Below are positions 24,272 to 37,100 of a stretch of 64,000 nucleotides of DNA, piece by piece. Position 1 is the first letter of the stretch. Each line of letters starts with the position of its first letter. The notes under the pieces were generated by a model. It was not told where the DNA came from. It saw only the letters and a list, made by a program, of their open reading frames with translations, and searched no databases. The stretch covers positions 2,527,572-2,591,571 of the forward strand of contig OX419347.1 of assembly GCA_948470475.1 (NCBI GenBank), in the 5' to 3' direction. The position numbers and the translations under genes are program-made. Origin of the DNA: Galaxea fascicularis (Eukaryota; Cnidaria; Anthozoa; Scleractinia; Euphylliidae).

Positions 24272-25530
24272 GCGCGCCATTACGTTTTTAATTAATGCGT
24301 CATTGCATTTCGTTGCCCGTATTAGGATAATCACGTAATATAAATGCGTATTAAATTGATATCATGCATGATCCACTGGTTAAATGACACAAAGAAATTT
24401 TATGAAAATGGCTAATTTTTTTACTGGATTGTTGTAATATTTTTCTTCTTTCTGGTGACTGGCCTTGAGCCGAGTTCAAGGAAAAAAAGAAAACATGGAC
24501 TACTTCGCAACGCCATGGTCTAAAACATTTGCAGAAATTTAAAATTATAATTAGTTTGGTCCAACCACACAATGATTTTTTTTCAGTTTGACATATTAAA
24601 CAAGAAAAGTAGAATTGAAAGCGTCCGTCCGTTGGGAAATGTACAGTCAATTTAACGCTAAAAAAAAAAAAAATATAAAGTAGCTATATTAATTCTCACA
24701 TCTCATCATCTCATCATTTGTATTTTACAAGGTCGATGAACGGTACCTGCTGCCTTACATAACTTAAAACATAATTTGAAGCACCAATGATTTGCACTTC
24801 CCTTATTGCGAATGCCAGTCTCAATTGATGCGAGTCACTTTCTTGATCCCTCATGCTTCATTTGTTGATGCCACAGTATTCGAATACTGCAGCCTTGAAA
24901 AATGGTCGAAGTAAAAAGACCATTTTAAAGCGAGAAAATGTTTCCGAAGTGTGAATGATACATGGAAGATACATGGCAAGTTTGGTGGCCTAAATTTACA
25001 TACCCTCCCTAATTAGGCCAATAGCCGAGTCTCAGACGCAGTTTGGTTGGTAAGCGATAAGTTATCTGTCAGAGGCGGGAGGTTTATCGTGTTCATGTGA
25101 CATCTTAGTGCAACCCCCCTTGCGGCATGAATTCTTAATACAAGCCTCAGACTTGACGTTTCTCAAAGAGAGGGAGGGAAAGTTATGTTAAAGATAGCTC
25201 CCTCAAAATCACGTTTCCAAGGACAGGGAACGAAATTTATGCTAAGATATATTACTTCTACTTTGCGCTTGACAGAGTATTGAATTGGAAGTTATAGTTG
25301 ATTCAAAGTCGTAGGATATGTCCTGTAGGGAAAGACAAGAGTATATTAATATTAATTCTCCTTACTGTCTGCCCTACATTGCTTAAATGTTAGTTCTGAG
25401 AATTTCGTGTTAATTTAAACAATATTCCCTATTTGATTCTTTTCGATTTCTTTATTCTCGTCCGGGACCTGTCTGCTTGATAATGTGATGACATTACAAG
25501 GAGAAATTACGTATTGGTCAAATTATGTAA

Positions 25531-25605
25531 TTGATTTATAATTATTATAATTATATATTATATTATTATAATTATTAATTATTATAAATTATGTAATCAA
25601 TCTTG
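25531..25605. repeat. AT-only palindromic microsatellite
   Basis: Nearly pure A/T run of TAATTATTA variants; the flanks ATTATGTAATTGATTTATAA and its approximate complement TTATAAATTATGTAATCAA make it a self-complementary cruciform-type sequence. Confidence 0.75.
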
Positions 25606-27124
25606 ACAAATTTGTGAAACTTGGTATCCCATAACAACGCCGCCCTTTTGGAGGCATTTGGTTTTTGAAATTGTATGTTTATATTGGCTGAAAACCTTAA
25701 GGTTGCCTACTTGGGAAAAATCCGCTGAGTTTTGCCTTCTCTTGCAGGTTTAATTGCACTGTGATAGGTGGCTCTATCTCGATTTGCAATCTATAAATGA
25801 CAAGTATTTCTCTTGGGGTCATTTTGTTTCTTTTTTCCAAGGTGAATGTGTTAACATCAGAGACTTATTATTTATCAACAGCTTTTCGATTGGCCGCCTC
25901 CAGACATCTGGTTGGGCCAGTTTCAATTATTGATGTTAATATTGTATCTTAGTTGTATTTTAGCGTTCGTTCGATAACTTTTACCGTGACAACCTTCAGG
26001 TTTTAATATGACTTAACCGATGGTAAGCGGCAACCATGCCTCGAGCAACTCGGGCGGGCCGTTAAATTTCAATACGCGAACAAACATTTTTGGTAGACCC
26101 TGCTCGCAGTATTACCAACATATTAGTTACCTGAAACTAGTATTGTTATATGTACAGTAAAGATGATAATGGTGATGATAGCGGAGCCATAAGGCGCGTG
26201 CGCGGAGCACCATTGGTAAGAAAATATGGTAACCCATCGATGCGAGAAATTTTGGTTATGACGTCACCGATCGTCCGTAAGTTCGTCCAGCCCCTCGATA
26301 TAAACCAAAGTGAAATGTGACCCTCGAGATGTGGGCAACCCTCGTTTTCGGCGGAAAATAAAACAACAAGCTGAAGACAACAAGAGAAGAAACTTATGAT
26401 CTTTTATCGGTAGCTGTGTTTTCTTTTAAGAACCTGTAAACAATTTATTGAAGGCAGAAACTCAACCTCGATGAAAAAAGCCTATTATGGTGTGGGCTCA
26501 GTAATGCTTTAATCTTTTTTCCAAATGTTTTCTATCCAATATTTTTATTTTGGATCCTAAAACACCTCGTTCTCCCGGGTCTTGCTTATTTTTTGGGTAG
26601 AAAATTGGTTGAAGAAAAGCTACGCGAAGTCCGGACGGCTTGAGCTTATATCCTTGCCTCTGCTCGATAAGTTTGCATGGCAAGAGCCAGATTGACATTT
26701 GGAAAACACTTGCGAAGAGCAATAACTCCTTGCCAAAACTAAACAATTTTTTACGCTGGAGCATCGAAAACATCCACATCAGCAATATGTTGTCCTGCAC
26801 AGCAATTTTTGTTGTTAGTAAAAAATTGCAAACTTTGAGGGCTAATTGTAGTAAAAACTGTTCGTCTTTAATGCAGTGTTTACGGCTGCCAAACGTTTTT
26901 CAGAAACTGAATCCATTTGTTAGTTATTGATCACAAAAATGACACCGTAAAATGTTCAAAACAAGACGAACAAAATACTTTTCTTCTGTTATGGGTGGCG
27001 TCGAAGAGTACCCATGTATCCCTTGAAGAATATTTTGGCTTGATAGGTTAAATTGTGATCGATACATATTAGAAACTTTTTTTAACCCAACCAAAGCACA
27101 TAACCGGTTCTGATGTTAGATTTA

Positions 27125-27547
27125 GGGGCTGTTTACATGGAGGTAGGAAGATCCTAGCACTAGGAAGATCCTAGAAGGCGAAACAACTTTTCGTTTGGTT
27201 TACATGCAGAAATTTCTGTCTAGGTGGAAGTGGAGAATGAAAGCAAGATTGTCGACCTTTGGCAGCTGAATACCGTGAACACCCGGCCGCCGCCATGTTT
27301 GTTTTTTTGTCCCTAGTACCAGGAACTTCCTAGCGAAGGCAGTTTATATGGTGCTAGGATGTTCCTAGCGCTAGGATCTTCCTAGCTCACAGCTAGGAAG
27401 ATCCTAGCACTAGGAAGATCCTAGCACTAGAGCCAAGTACGACCTCTTGCATGTAAACTGAATACAGAAAACATATGGTGCTAGGATGATCCGCCTTCTA
27501 GGATCTTCCCAGTGCTAGGATCTTCCTACCTTCATGTAAATAGCCCC
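27125..27547. mobile_element. Non-autonomous DNA transposon, 423 bp, TTA target duplication
   Basis: Terminal inverted repeats of about 56 bp differ at about four positions; they begin GGGGCT-TTTACATG and contain AGGTAGGAAGATCCTAGCAC. TTA is present directly on both sides (27122-27124 and 27548-27550). A 3-bp TTA/TAA target is typical of PIF/Harbinger elements. The inside is made of repeated AGGAAGATCCTAGCACT units in both orientations, so the whole element can fold into multiple hairpins. No ORF. Confidence 0.8.
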
Positions 27548-27708
27548 TTAGAAGTGGGACTATTGACCTACATTTAAATTGAAATGTAATCAGACGTAAT
27601 TCAACTGTGATGAGGCAAACGTTTGTTAATCGTTTATGCTCATAAGCATGTAGCTCCTGCGTCAGAAAGGATATTTCAAAAACTGTAAGTCTGCATTTGA
27701 TTGATTGG

Positions 27709-27732
27709 TGGCTGTGGCTGTGGCTGTGGCTT
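27709..27732 (+). repeat. (GGCTGT)n short tandem repeat
   Basis: About four copies of the hexamer GGCTGT. Confidence 0.85.
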
Positions 27733-30574
27733 TGCAGTAAAACAGTCCAAAAATTATAATCACAATAAAGAAGTCCTTACTGGTGTCCTGGCTCGAATCC
27801 TGCATGGCATTGATATTAGTTTATCTGTAAATGCTAGGGGTATGAAAGTTTTGCGAACTTGATAATGATGACATGGAGTCATCGAAACGCCGTTCGCTCT
27901 TTAAATCGCTCATTTTTATTCTAAAGTGCTTTACGAAACCTTTTATTGTCAGAAATTAGATGGATGTCTGAAAATATTTCAGTCGATATAGTTTGAAAAA
28001 TAGCAAAGAAGACAAAAGCTTCGTCGAAGCGATGGCTGCAAGTTAAATCATGGTTGACTCTTGCTCTCTTTATCCAATAAAATCGTTTTTTGCTGGGTTT
28101 ATTTGTCAGTGTTAATAACAAAAAAATTGTCAGAAGGCCCGCTCGCTCTCGAGAAAAATTAAATCGTTAACGAAATAATATAGAATACATATGCAAATAA
28201 ATGTGTGCACTATGATGTTCCTCAAACTATCAAATGTTGCGGTCAATTAGCGGTGGGGACTCCCACGAATTGATTTTTTCTTTGCGTGTCGCTTCGGTTA
28301 ATAAGACGTTTATCACAACCGCGAATAAGCATCGCCATTTCAAAACCCGTTTTTCGGAATACTTTCGTTTCTGGCGGGAACAACCTAGCCAAGAACTGAT
28401 CTCGTAGACAAATTAGTTTATCTGTAATGTTGCTAATTGTCGTCCATTACAGATTCCGAATCTGTAATTTTTCTATGGTAATATGACAAGTGGAGGTGTT
28501 CCTAAATTATAAGGTAAACTGCACTCAATATCTGCAGGAAATGAGTGTTTATTGATCGATTTACCCGCTGAATAAGCACTAAACTGTTGCGTCTTCTGAG
28601 CAACTAAAAATGTTTATCGTGTGTACAGTTTTTTCTGCACTATTATGTTGTGACTGAAATTTTGCCAGCGCTTTTGCGGCTTCTCAATTCCTAAATATAG
28701 TTTACATATACTTTATTGGTTAAAGCAGGGAATTTTCATCACATGACTGACGTTAATTGTTTATTTACAGCCAAACTAAACGCTCGAAATCTGAGGACTA
28801 TGTCGCTGAATTCTCAACCAGTAAAATTCAGAGTTCTAACTTTTTTCGTATTATTTCCACGACATATTTTATTGCATATCGTGCATAATCAATAATTAAA
28901 TGATGGTGCATGGTTAACCGATTTACAAGACAGTTATTGTTCACCAGTTTAATAATTCCATGTTAGACCAGTCATTTGTGCAATAAGACCTTGTAATGAA
29001 TAGTGGATGAGGCGGTTCTTTTTTGTTCCTGTCTGTTCAGTAGATCGTCAAAACATTTTCAATATGCCGCACTTGAAAATTAAAAATCGTCTTTCAAGCT
29101 GAATCAAACAAAATACATGTTTCTCAAAAATGGAGAGAGTAGAAAGTTTGGGATCACTAAGCTGGAATCGGAAAACAACTTAAATTTAAACATGTATTGA
29201 AGTGTAGTGAAAGTTAGAGTGACTGAAAGGTTTGGAACATGAACTCCTTCAGTAAATTTGCCATAGTATTCCCTCATAATTACGCATTGCAGCAGAGGTA
29301 AATAACCACACTAAAAGTCAAATTTGTTCATCGCTCTAAAATCGAGTAACTCTAACAATTTTATCGTACTAACCTGATACAGTAAACTTTCCTGTTGGCT
29401 AATAAAAAAAGAATCACCCCGGCAGAGTTCTTCCTTGGTCTTCACTACTGCACCGTGAATAAAATATGTAAATGATTAACAAATTTGGTGGTTTTCGCGA
29501 CTTATGGAAGTTTTTATTTTGATTGAGTCTGTCATGAAGAAATTGTAATAATTTTGTAAACATTTTCGACATCTACCGGATACGTGTTAATTGAACCCGA
29601 AATTAAGCTATCTAGCAATTTTAAAAAAAATCTTCGCGCTCCTTGTCGTACAAAGTAACCCTCTACTCCAAACATAACTGGGGGGATTTGCTGTGGATGT
29701 ACGGATTTCCCATCAGTTAAAACAGCAGGAGTTTTGTATCTGAATAAGAAAGAAATATGAACACAATCAAGTTTCTCTTAGTTAATTTACAGAGCAACTG
29801 ACTAAAGAAAGTACGGTATTGTGATGTACTGGAGGAAACAAAAAAGATCCGGCATATTTCCATATGATCCTAAGTTACCATGGTGTTCTTGGTGAAGTTT
29901 CCTTCTGCTAGTGTTGATAGCTTCTAGTCGTCATTGCACAGGCGCTGTATCCATATTCGGCCTCAGCGTGTGGTTTATTTTGATCGCTATTTTTGTCTCT
30001 GATGCTCTTAAATAAGAAACACCCCTCTGAACACTTCACCAGCGTCTTTATTGATTTTGTGACGTAAAACAGGTGCTCGATTTATTCATTACAGCGGTGG
30101 CCACATTGTCGATTGTCGACATTTAAAATTATTAAAAATTTTGGGACATTTAAATTTCGGACTGTACAAAACGTTGAAAATCAGCAAAATATGAGCCATC
30201 CAATCATGAAAATTACTAGACATTTGTGTCGGAGGATTCAGTTTGGCATTAAGATATTCCATTTTGGCTTCACTTTATTGTGAATAAACCACACAAAGAT
30301 TTCAAATAAATACATCAATTTTTGGAAGGCCACGCAAATGCAATCCGACCAAACATAGAATTTATAATTAGGGAATGAACATAATAATAATGATCAAAAT
30401 CCCCTAAGGCACCACAGGCAGCCCACGCATGGAACAAGCAGACTCTGCCTGGGATGCTGTCTAACAGCAGCTTAAGCTATCCTATGGTTTTGTTCATGTA
30501 AGTGGAAATACGACAGTTCTCTGAATAGACTCAATCCTAACTGTGAATGAGTGTTGTCCTCAGTAGTGTGTAGT

Positions 30575-30889
30575 ATATATGTATGAAGACATCAAATGAG
30601 GTCTCACACTACTGCAAGTGTGATGAATGAATAATTAGAAACCATTGCTGATCAACAGCATCAGGGACTAACTAACCCAAGGACAGAGGAAAAAATCTCT
30701 GACCTGGGTGGGAATCGAACCCACGACCGATTCCCACGATCTTTGGTTCGATTCCCTCCCAGGTCAGAGATTTTTTCCTCTGTCCTTGGGTTAGTTAGTC
30801 CCTGATGCTGTTGATCAGCGACGGTTTCTAATTATTCATTCATCACACTTGCAGTAGTGTAAGACCTCATTTGATGTCTTCATAAATAT
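30575..30889. repeat. 315-bp near-perfect palindrome with tRNA-like arms
   Basis: Two arms of about 150 bp are inverted copies of each other around a centre near 30732. Each arm ends inward in a tRNA T-arm-like sequence: GGGAATCGAACCCA on the left and GGTTCGATTCCC on the right, matching an RNA polymerase III B box (GGTTCGANNCC). This looks like two tRNA-derived SINE-type units fused head to head. No complete tRNA cloverleaf is visible, so no tRNA gene is called. Confidence 0.75.
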
Positions 30890-31229
30890 AGACTCAATCC
30901 TGATTGATCAAATTCCCCACCTTGTAAACTTGACGTTGAAATCATTGAACTTCAAACGTTTGGGCACATTGTCTCAATCTCTCAGTTTTTAAGCTTTATC
31001 TTTCTGTTTGTAAGTATCCTGTCTTACTGAATGGACCTTGTCGTTTAATGTTTAGGCTTTGCAAAGGAAGCTGCTGCTTTTTCGGAAAAAGTGAACTTTC
31101 TTTGTTTTGTATGGTAATTAAGGTTGATTTTTTTTTTATTGTGTTTTTTGGCACTGTGGTATCTTTAAATCTTCCTCCACTATGCTTTCTTATCAGTGGG
31201 CGTTTAAAGAACTAATGAATAAAGGGGGA

Positions 31230-31263
<34 letters not shown>

Positions 31264-31279
31264 AGAAGTTGTACACAAG

Positions 31280-31411
31280 AATTTGGTTTTATCAACGGAG
31301 TTGACCATGTAAATTGACCACCGTACAAGGATTCTAAAAGCTTCTAAAAGCTTTTAGAATCCCAGTTTGGTGGTCAATTTACATTATTAACTCCGTTGAT
31401 AAAACCAAATT
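31280..31411. repeat. Palindromic copy of a retroelement-end repeat
   Basis: The left arm AATTTGGTTTTATCAACGGA... and right arm ...TCCGTTGATAAAACCAAATT are about 60 bp each around AAGCTTCTAAAAGCTT. The same sequence occurs as a single unit at 55751-55960. The family resembles the 3' ends of Penelope-like retroelements in invertebrate genomes, recalled from general familiarity and not checked. Confidence 0.7.
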
Positions 31412-31802
31412 ATTGTTTACAGAACTAATTCAGCATTACTGGGGAAATCAGATTCAGAATTGCTGGGGAAAGATTTCAGGTGCAGGATTTTTGGATAATT
31501 ATGTAGGTCTTAAAATTTTATTGTTTTCTTTGCTTCTTAATTTCAGTTCTTGACCGAAATCATACCATTAACTATCAAAGAATGCATTCCTTAATTGTAT
31601 ATGTATATAGCTTTTTTGTAAAATACCTCACTTAGTAAACTGTTCATGTAAAACTTACATGTACTCACTTAGTAAAAATGTACATATCCATCGCCAAATT
31701 CTCCAGACTTCCACTTCGGTAATTCTGTTTTCTATATTTTTTCCCCTCAAGTTACCCTAGGAGAGCCAACTTCTACCATGTTTCTTTAGAAAATGCGTTG
31801 AT

Positions 31803-32186
31803 ATGTTTACTGCCCTCCCTGCGCTTCATGAGAGAAGGAGCACTGCTACCAAACGAGAATTTGAAAAAATTCTAAAGGACGAATCTAACCCAAATAACGT
31901 TTTTGTTAAATCGGCACCAAATAATCAATATAATTTAAGATCTAGGAGAAGCACATATATCGAAATGTTCGGAACCGACAGGCACCAACGTTCCTTCATA
32001 CCAAGAGCTCATAAACTTTGTGGAATATAACGTTTATATATTTATGTGTGTATATGTACATAGTTTTCAACATATTATTACGATGTTTATTTGCCATTTT
32101 TCTCGCATTTTTAATATTGTATCGCCATTGTATTTTTTCACTTAAGATGGTCAAATAAAGCGCATTATTACCTATTACATATTACA
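31803..32186 (+). mobile_element. Probable LINE 3' fragment
   Basis: An open frame (31803-32030) ends in YNLRSRRSTYIEMFGTDR followed by QRSFIPRAHKL, which resembles the C-terminal tail of non-LTR retrotransposon reverse transcriptases (a short Y-N-x-R-S-R block, then SF-x-PRA). About 150 bp of AT-rich 3'UTR follow, with an AATAAAG, then short ATTACCTATTACATATTAC repeats like a LINE tail. No reverse transcriptase or endonuclease domain precedes it, so it is a 5'-truncated dead copy. A host gene is less likely. Confidence 0.55.
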
Positions 32187-32632
32187 TGCCAGACAGGGTA
32201 ACCCGCCTTCCCGGGGTGCCCTGTCTGCCTGCCCGGGGCACCCTTCTAGGCGAGATAGCTTTTTGCTATGTAAACAGTTCGTGCCGGATCACTTGGCTAG
32301 CCGAGGTGAGAAGACAGTTATATTCAGCGTTATGTTCCAAGGCAGCTTTTAACGTTAACTGCCTCTAGTAGCCACACTCAATTAATGGGGTGCATAGTAA
32401 TTGCCTCAGACACTGAAAAGAGGTCGTTATCGGAACGAGTGAAGGAAAAATTAAAACCTGCCACCAAAACGTTTCTTTTGTCCGCCATCCTGGTTGTTTT
32501 GCTTAGTGGCAGCTCAAAAGATAGCCCATGCATTGACTATCCCGCTTAGGTGAGTTGCATGTAAAGGCGGGCTATGTTTTAACCCTCCTAGCTGGGTAGC
32601 CCGGTTAGCCGGGGCACCCTCCCTCCATGTAA
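32185..32632. mobile_element. GC-rich inverted-repeat element, about 450 bp
   Basis: The ends pair imperfectly (ATTACATGCC-GACAGGGTAACC on the left against the complement of ...GGGGCACCCTCCCTCCATGTAAT on the right). Both halves carry several GGGGTGCCC/GGGCACCCC palindromes. It contrasts sharply in GC with its AT-rich flanks and abuts the LINE tail. Target duplication is not clear. Confidence 0.45.
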
Positions 32633-33075
32633 TGTATCCAAGAATAACACAATTTAAATGAGAAAAGCAGTGAGGTTTTTGTCAAAACTGACAAAGTCAC
32701 CACCAGTCTCGTTTTTACTCAAAGGCCAGGTCACTGAACAAACAACGGTAAAATGGACTATTGTGGCATATCATACTACATTGTTCAAATTTAACTTCAG
32801 TCGCTGTTAACTACGGGCGGCCCCTACTGCGGAGTAGAGTTATAAGCCCACAAAATTTGGAGATTAACTTCAATTTCTACAACACAAAGCAAATGAGAGT
32901 ATCGCTGCACCCCCCTGGATAGTTTACTTGCCCATTACAGGATAGCCAGCGTGAAGTAACTTGCAATATTAGTACTTCCATAGATGGGATGGTAGTCCAT
33001 CACAGTATACCCAGTTTAAAGTCAGTGGGTGGATTGTTTTATCCTTGGCCTTGCATGGCCAACTGCGTCTTCGCA

Positions 33076-34137
33076 TCACAGAGACGTGCTGCAAACTCGA
33101 TTGGTGTTCTCACTGTTCGCAGACTGTTCGCCTCCGATTGGTCTCATACCAATCTGTCGCACTCTATGTGATCCTTTTGTTCCTGGACTTGCTTTACAGA
33201 TGGTGCAGAACTGGTTCCGAAATTTGGTATCTTGAAATACGTAAAGAAATGGATTGAGCAGAGAGTTCGTAGTCAGTGAAACGAAGATCGTTAGCGCTCG
33301 AATTTCTTTCGCTGATGTCTGGTGCCCAATGAATGCAACAGCCATGGCAGGAACATACCACAGCACCAGGGTGCTGATCACAAGAGCAAAGATCCGTTTT
33401 GAGACCCGTGCATACGCTTGCGAGCCCATGATCACGTTTTGATTCTTCACTACATTGTAAATACGGTGGTACATCCCGCAGCATAGTATAAAGAGGATGG
33501 TACTTATCGCGATTCCGGCCCGCTCGATGTAGACATGATAATTTTTACTACAACTTTTAGCTCGACAAAAGCTTCCTGTAAAGGTTTTCGTTGCAGCAAC
33601 AGCTTCACTGCCAACGATAATTGCTGTTGTTAACCATCCAATGCAGGTTGCTCTTAACACAAACCGCTTGGTTAGATGAGTTAAAGGCTTTGAATGGTTG
33701 ACGATGAGTTTGTATCGATCCAAAGAAATAAGAAACAGAAAAAAGGGTTCCAGGAGAAGTCCTATGGAACGGATTGATATTATAGTGGGGCAAACGTAAG
33801 TTTCCCAAACAACAACATGTCTTTCTCCTTTTTCAGCTGTGACAATTGTAGCGTTTAAAGAAATAGCCAGCAAAAAAGCGCCAATTATGAAGTCACATAT
33901 GGCGGTGTGTGCTGCTAAGTACATGGCATTCATGCGCTTGAGTCGAGGTGTCGTGAACACAGTTTTAATGACTATCAAGTTCACTACAACAGTCGACATG
34001 CTCAAGATAGTTATGAAGCATATCAATGCGACGCTTCCTTCCAGAAGTGGGACGACCGTCGCTGAAGAACCGTTTGGTTGGTGAGAAAGACTGATCTGGC
34101 ACGTGTCGTTGCTAACGTTATACTGCTGGAGGTTCAT
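33076..34137 (-). CDS. Class A (rhodopsin-like) orphan GPCR, intronless
   Basis: A 353-residue seven-helix receptor in one exon. The ATG at 34137 is used because the longer frame to 34170 starts with GTG. The extracellular N-terminus has sequons NVS and NGS. TM1 about 35-60; TM2 with D82 (position 2.50); W111 and C116 at the top of TM3; DRY at 140-142; TM4 W168; TM5 about 205-227 without the usual proline; TM6 with W260-Y-V-P263, so position 6.48 is Tyr instead of Trp; TM7 with NPFLY at 295-299 (the NPxxY switch). A cysteine pair after helix 8 (CTIC) is a likely palmitoylation site. It should couple to G proteins at the plasma membrane. The ligand cannot be inferred; an amine, peptide or lineage-specific cnidarian receptor is possible. 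An upstream 5'UTR exon may exist (CTGCAG acceptor near 34190). Confidence 0.9.
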   Translation of the reverse strand: MNLQQYNVSNDTCQISLSHQPNGSSATVVPLLEGSVALICFITILSMSTVVVNLIVIKTVFTTPRLKRMNAMYLAAHTAICDFIIGAFLLAISLNATIVTAEKGERHVVVWETYVCPTIISIRSIGLLLEPFFLFLISLDRYKLIVNHSKPLTHLTKRFVLRATCIGWLTTAIIVGSEAVAATKTFTGSFCRAKSCSKNYHVYIERAGIAISTILFILCCGMYHRIYNVVKNQNVIMGSQAYARVSKRIFALVISTLVLWYVPAMAVAFIGHQTSAKEIRALTIFVSLTTNSLLNPFLYVFQDTKFRNQFCTICKASPGTKGSHRVRQIGMRPIGGEQSANSENTNRVCSTSL

Positions 34138-37100
34138 CTCGTGTTCATTTACTCTCTTTTCCGATGGCACCTCTCTTGTTAAGATATGGTCTGCAGGATG
34201 TGTGAGGATCGCAAGGAGACAGCCTTCTTCTAAGCAAAACCCTCGGTCTTTGTCAGTTCAGATTAAACCTGCAATTGTCACGGCATATCCTTTGGTCTAG
34301 TGACGCTTTTCCGTGGTGTCTTCAGCAGGAAAAGGTGGAACACCTGCGGTGCTTCTTATGTTCAGCTATCGGTTTTTGGAAGCAATATACCTCTTAAGGT
34401 ACGTTGCGGAAGTGTTTGCTTCTAGCAACCTGAAAGTAACAAAGCAAAATTGTTGTTAACGCGAAGCAATAACCAGAGTCGATCATTCAAACCCTCAACT
34501 GACATCCTCAGGGCATACCCCCTGACATTTGGATATTATTCAGTTCCCGTTGAATAGGGTATTCATCACAAAAGGCCTTCCCTGGGTTGGTAAATTTGAA
34601 CCTTTCACGTTTGGTGAGATGGTGTAAGCTAAAAAAAACGATAAATCATCACCACAGTAACATACTGCTCAGTAGCTTTGAATTCATTTGAATGGTCGCA
34701 CTTTAGGATTACTGCTACCGACTCAAAAGTTAGAACCACCTTGTACAGCATAATAAACAGCACCACAGGAAAGTACTGCTCAGTAGCTTTCATTTGAATG
34801 GTCACTCACACTTTATGATTACAGCCACAGACTCAAAAGTTAGAACCACCTTGTACATGCAGCATATTAAACAGCACCACAGGAACATACTGCCTAATAA
34901 TTTTAGCTATGTTACATCTTGAACACCATGACCATAGTAAGCGGCACCACAGGAATTTTCAGTATACGACCAAATGTTCAAATTTCATCGGTAACCGCCA
35001 CGCTACTAAGCGTGCAAAGAAAGTCTGTTTCATCATAGTAACATTCATATGACATGACGAAAAATGACGAGTTATCATACTAGCAAGAAAAAATGTAGCC
35101 CCGCTACTGAAAAACCTATTTGAATTTAATATACTGTACCGGAGGCTTGTGTTATTATTTGACTCATCCGCGATGATAGTAAAAGTGGATGACATACGAC
35201 TAATCACGTAAAAAAAAAACCCTGAAAAATCCCCTCAGAGATTATAAGCGTCTGTTAATCGTATAATTAGCTCCTACAAAGAGAGAGTCGCTATTTTGTA
35301 ACTTAACTTAATTCGTTCGGCAAATTCAGTCAAGTCGAATTCGTTTTTACTTACAGATAATCGCATTTACACTTCGTTTGACTTGAGACCATTTTGGCAT
35401 GTCCAAAATCTGATTTACCACTTTAGTCGCCTTTTTTGTTTTTGATTTCTTTTCTGGTTCTTAAATTACTATCGACACATCTGAAATATGCCAAACTGAT
35501 TGTACTTGACCTCAAACACGCAGCTATCGGTAATCAGAATACACACGGAAGTAAAAATCCCTTAGAACCCCGGATTCGCCATTCCCCAAACGAATACCTA
35601 ATAGTAATTCCCTCTGACGTAGGTCTTGTCGAATGCCATTAAGTTTATTAGAGATATCGATCACACCTGCTCTCTTTTTTGACTCAAGGGTGTTAACTAA
35701 AAGCAAAAATCCTAACTTGTTGTTTTTATGGTTATTGCGTTAATTTATTTTTTCCATGTTTTCTCTGGGTAACGAATGGTAAATTGTAGGCTTCGCGAGG
35801 ACGAGAGACCACCACCAATTTTCCCTCGTTTACGAATCTTTTACGCTTGAGATTGGGATCCTTTTGTTCAAAAACAATACAGCCTAGCTGGAAGATGAAT
35901 GAAATTTCGGAAAAATTTATTTAGACGCAGATGTTTCCAGCCCCTTTCGGTGTTCGCAGTTCGCAACCAAATTTATGAGGCTTGTTACAAATGTGACGCG
36001 GTTGAATTCGAACGAAGAAAGTAGGCAAAGAATGGTGTAAAAATCTGATCAGTACATAGTAAAGGATACAAACCATCTGCTGAAAAGTATTTATCAGATT
36101 TGACCTGTTCGCTTTGCACAGAAAAAAATGAAGAAAGGCTCTTGAAAATGATTTTATTCTCAGCCGTTGTCAATCAAGTTCAAAGTTTAATAACATTTTG
36201 CTAAAAGTTATCCTTTCATCTCAGAATTTCCTGTGGAAGTTATTAGTAACTATTTATAAGGCAGTATTGTCACAACGTCGCTTTTAGCCGACATAAATTT
36301 AGATTGGTTTCATCTTGTATAAATACATCCTTATCAGGACCATAGAAGAACCAACAAACGAAATGTAAATTAAGTATGTGGGGCTGCATTAATGTCTTGT
36401 GTAGATAGTATTTTCACACGTTGTAAAAATCTGTGATGATATAGGCTTAAATGCCACCTTAAAGTATTTTGATGTTGGAAAATTAGTTTTCTCTGTATTT
36501 GTGGGGGAGGTAGTGAGGGTTGTTGTGACGACCAGTTAGGAGTTTTTCGGAAGGATTAGCATTTTCTTGCTTAAGATTCTCAAGATTATCAACCAATTTT
36601 AACTTATTTGTATGACAACCGAAAATAAGTTTCTTATTTAGCGCCTCATTTAGCGTTTGTCAACAAACTCTGTTAATGTTTTAACAGGACGTGCGAATAA
36701 GAAACAAACTTCAATTTTCTTTAACAATAACAAGAAATATGAAATGACAAGGCAGTTTTCAAGGAGAGCAAATATGGGATTCAATCATCTCTTTGACTTC
36801 GTCTTCGTCTCTCTGTGAAGCATAGTTTCATTAATTACTATTTTAATTTTTCTAGAACTAACCTTTTATTCCAGCTGGCAGTTGCAGTAATCAGTTGGAG
36901 CACGCTTTTGTTTAGAACCAAGTTCCTTTCCATCGATTATCCTTCTCATGTCTACTTTCGAGACGCATTGCAGTATTTTCGTCTGCTTTCACGTACAAAA
37001 TTGTTTGATTTGAGAAATAATTCTGGCCACATCAAAACTGCGCTGGAACAAATTCTGAACAACCTTCTCTGTGCAAGTGGCATCGTTTATGAGACTTTTT

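Larger units (their letters stand above)
23086..33075. other. Gene-poor spacer between Kv-B and the GPCR
   Basis: About 10 kb without a recognisable host gene. It holds a perfect short hairpin (23870-23901), inverted-repeat elements at 24051-24271, 27125-27547, 30575-30889, 31280-31411 and 32185-32632, an AT palindromic microsatellite (25531-25605), a GGCTGT microsatellite (27709-27732) and a probable LINE tail (31803-32186). A GC-richer repeat-like patch lies at about 26180-26360. The remainder is AT-rich sequence in which I see nothing. Confidence 0.7.

Noticed and set aside
30700..30765. Possible tRNA genes at the palindrome centre
   Set aside because: Only T-arm/B-box-like pieces are present; no A box, anticodon arm or acceptor stem could be folded.
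34655..34960. Regularly spaced repeat considered as a CRISPR-like array
   Set aside because: Units are contiguous, over 100 bp and decayed, in a eukaryotic genome; no spacers.
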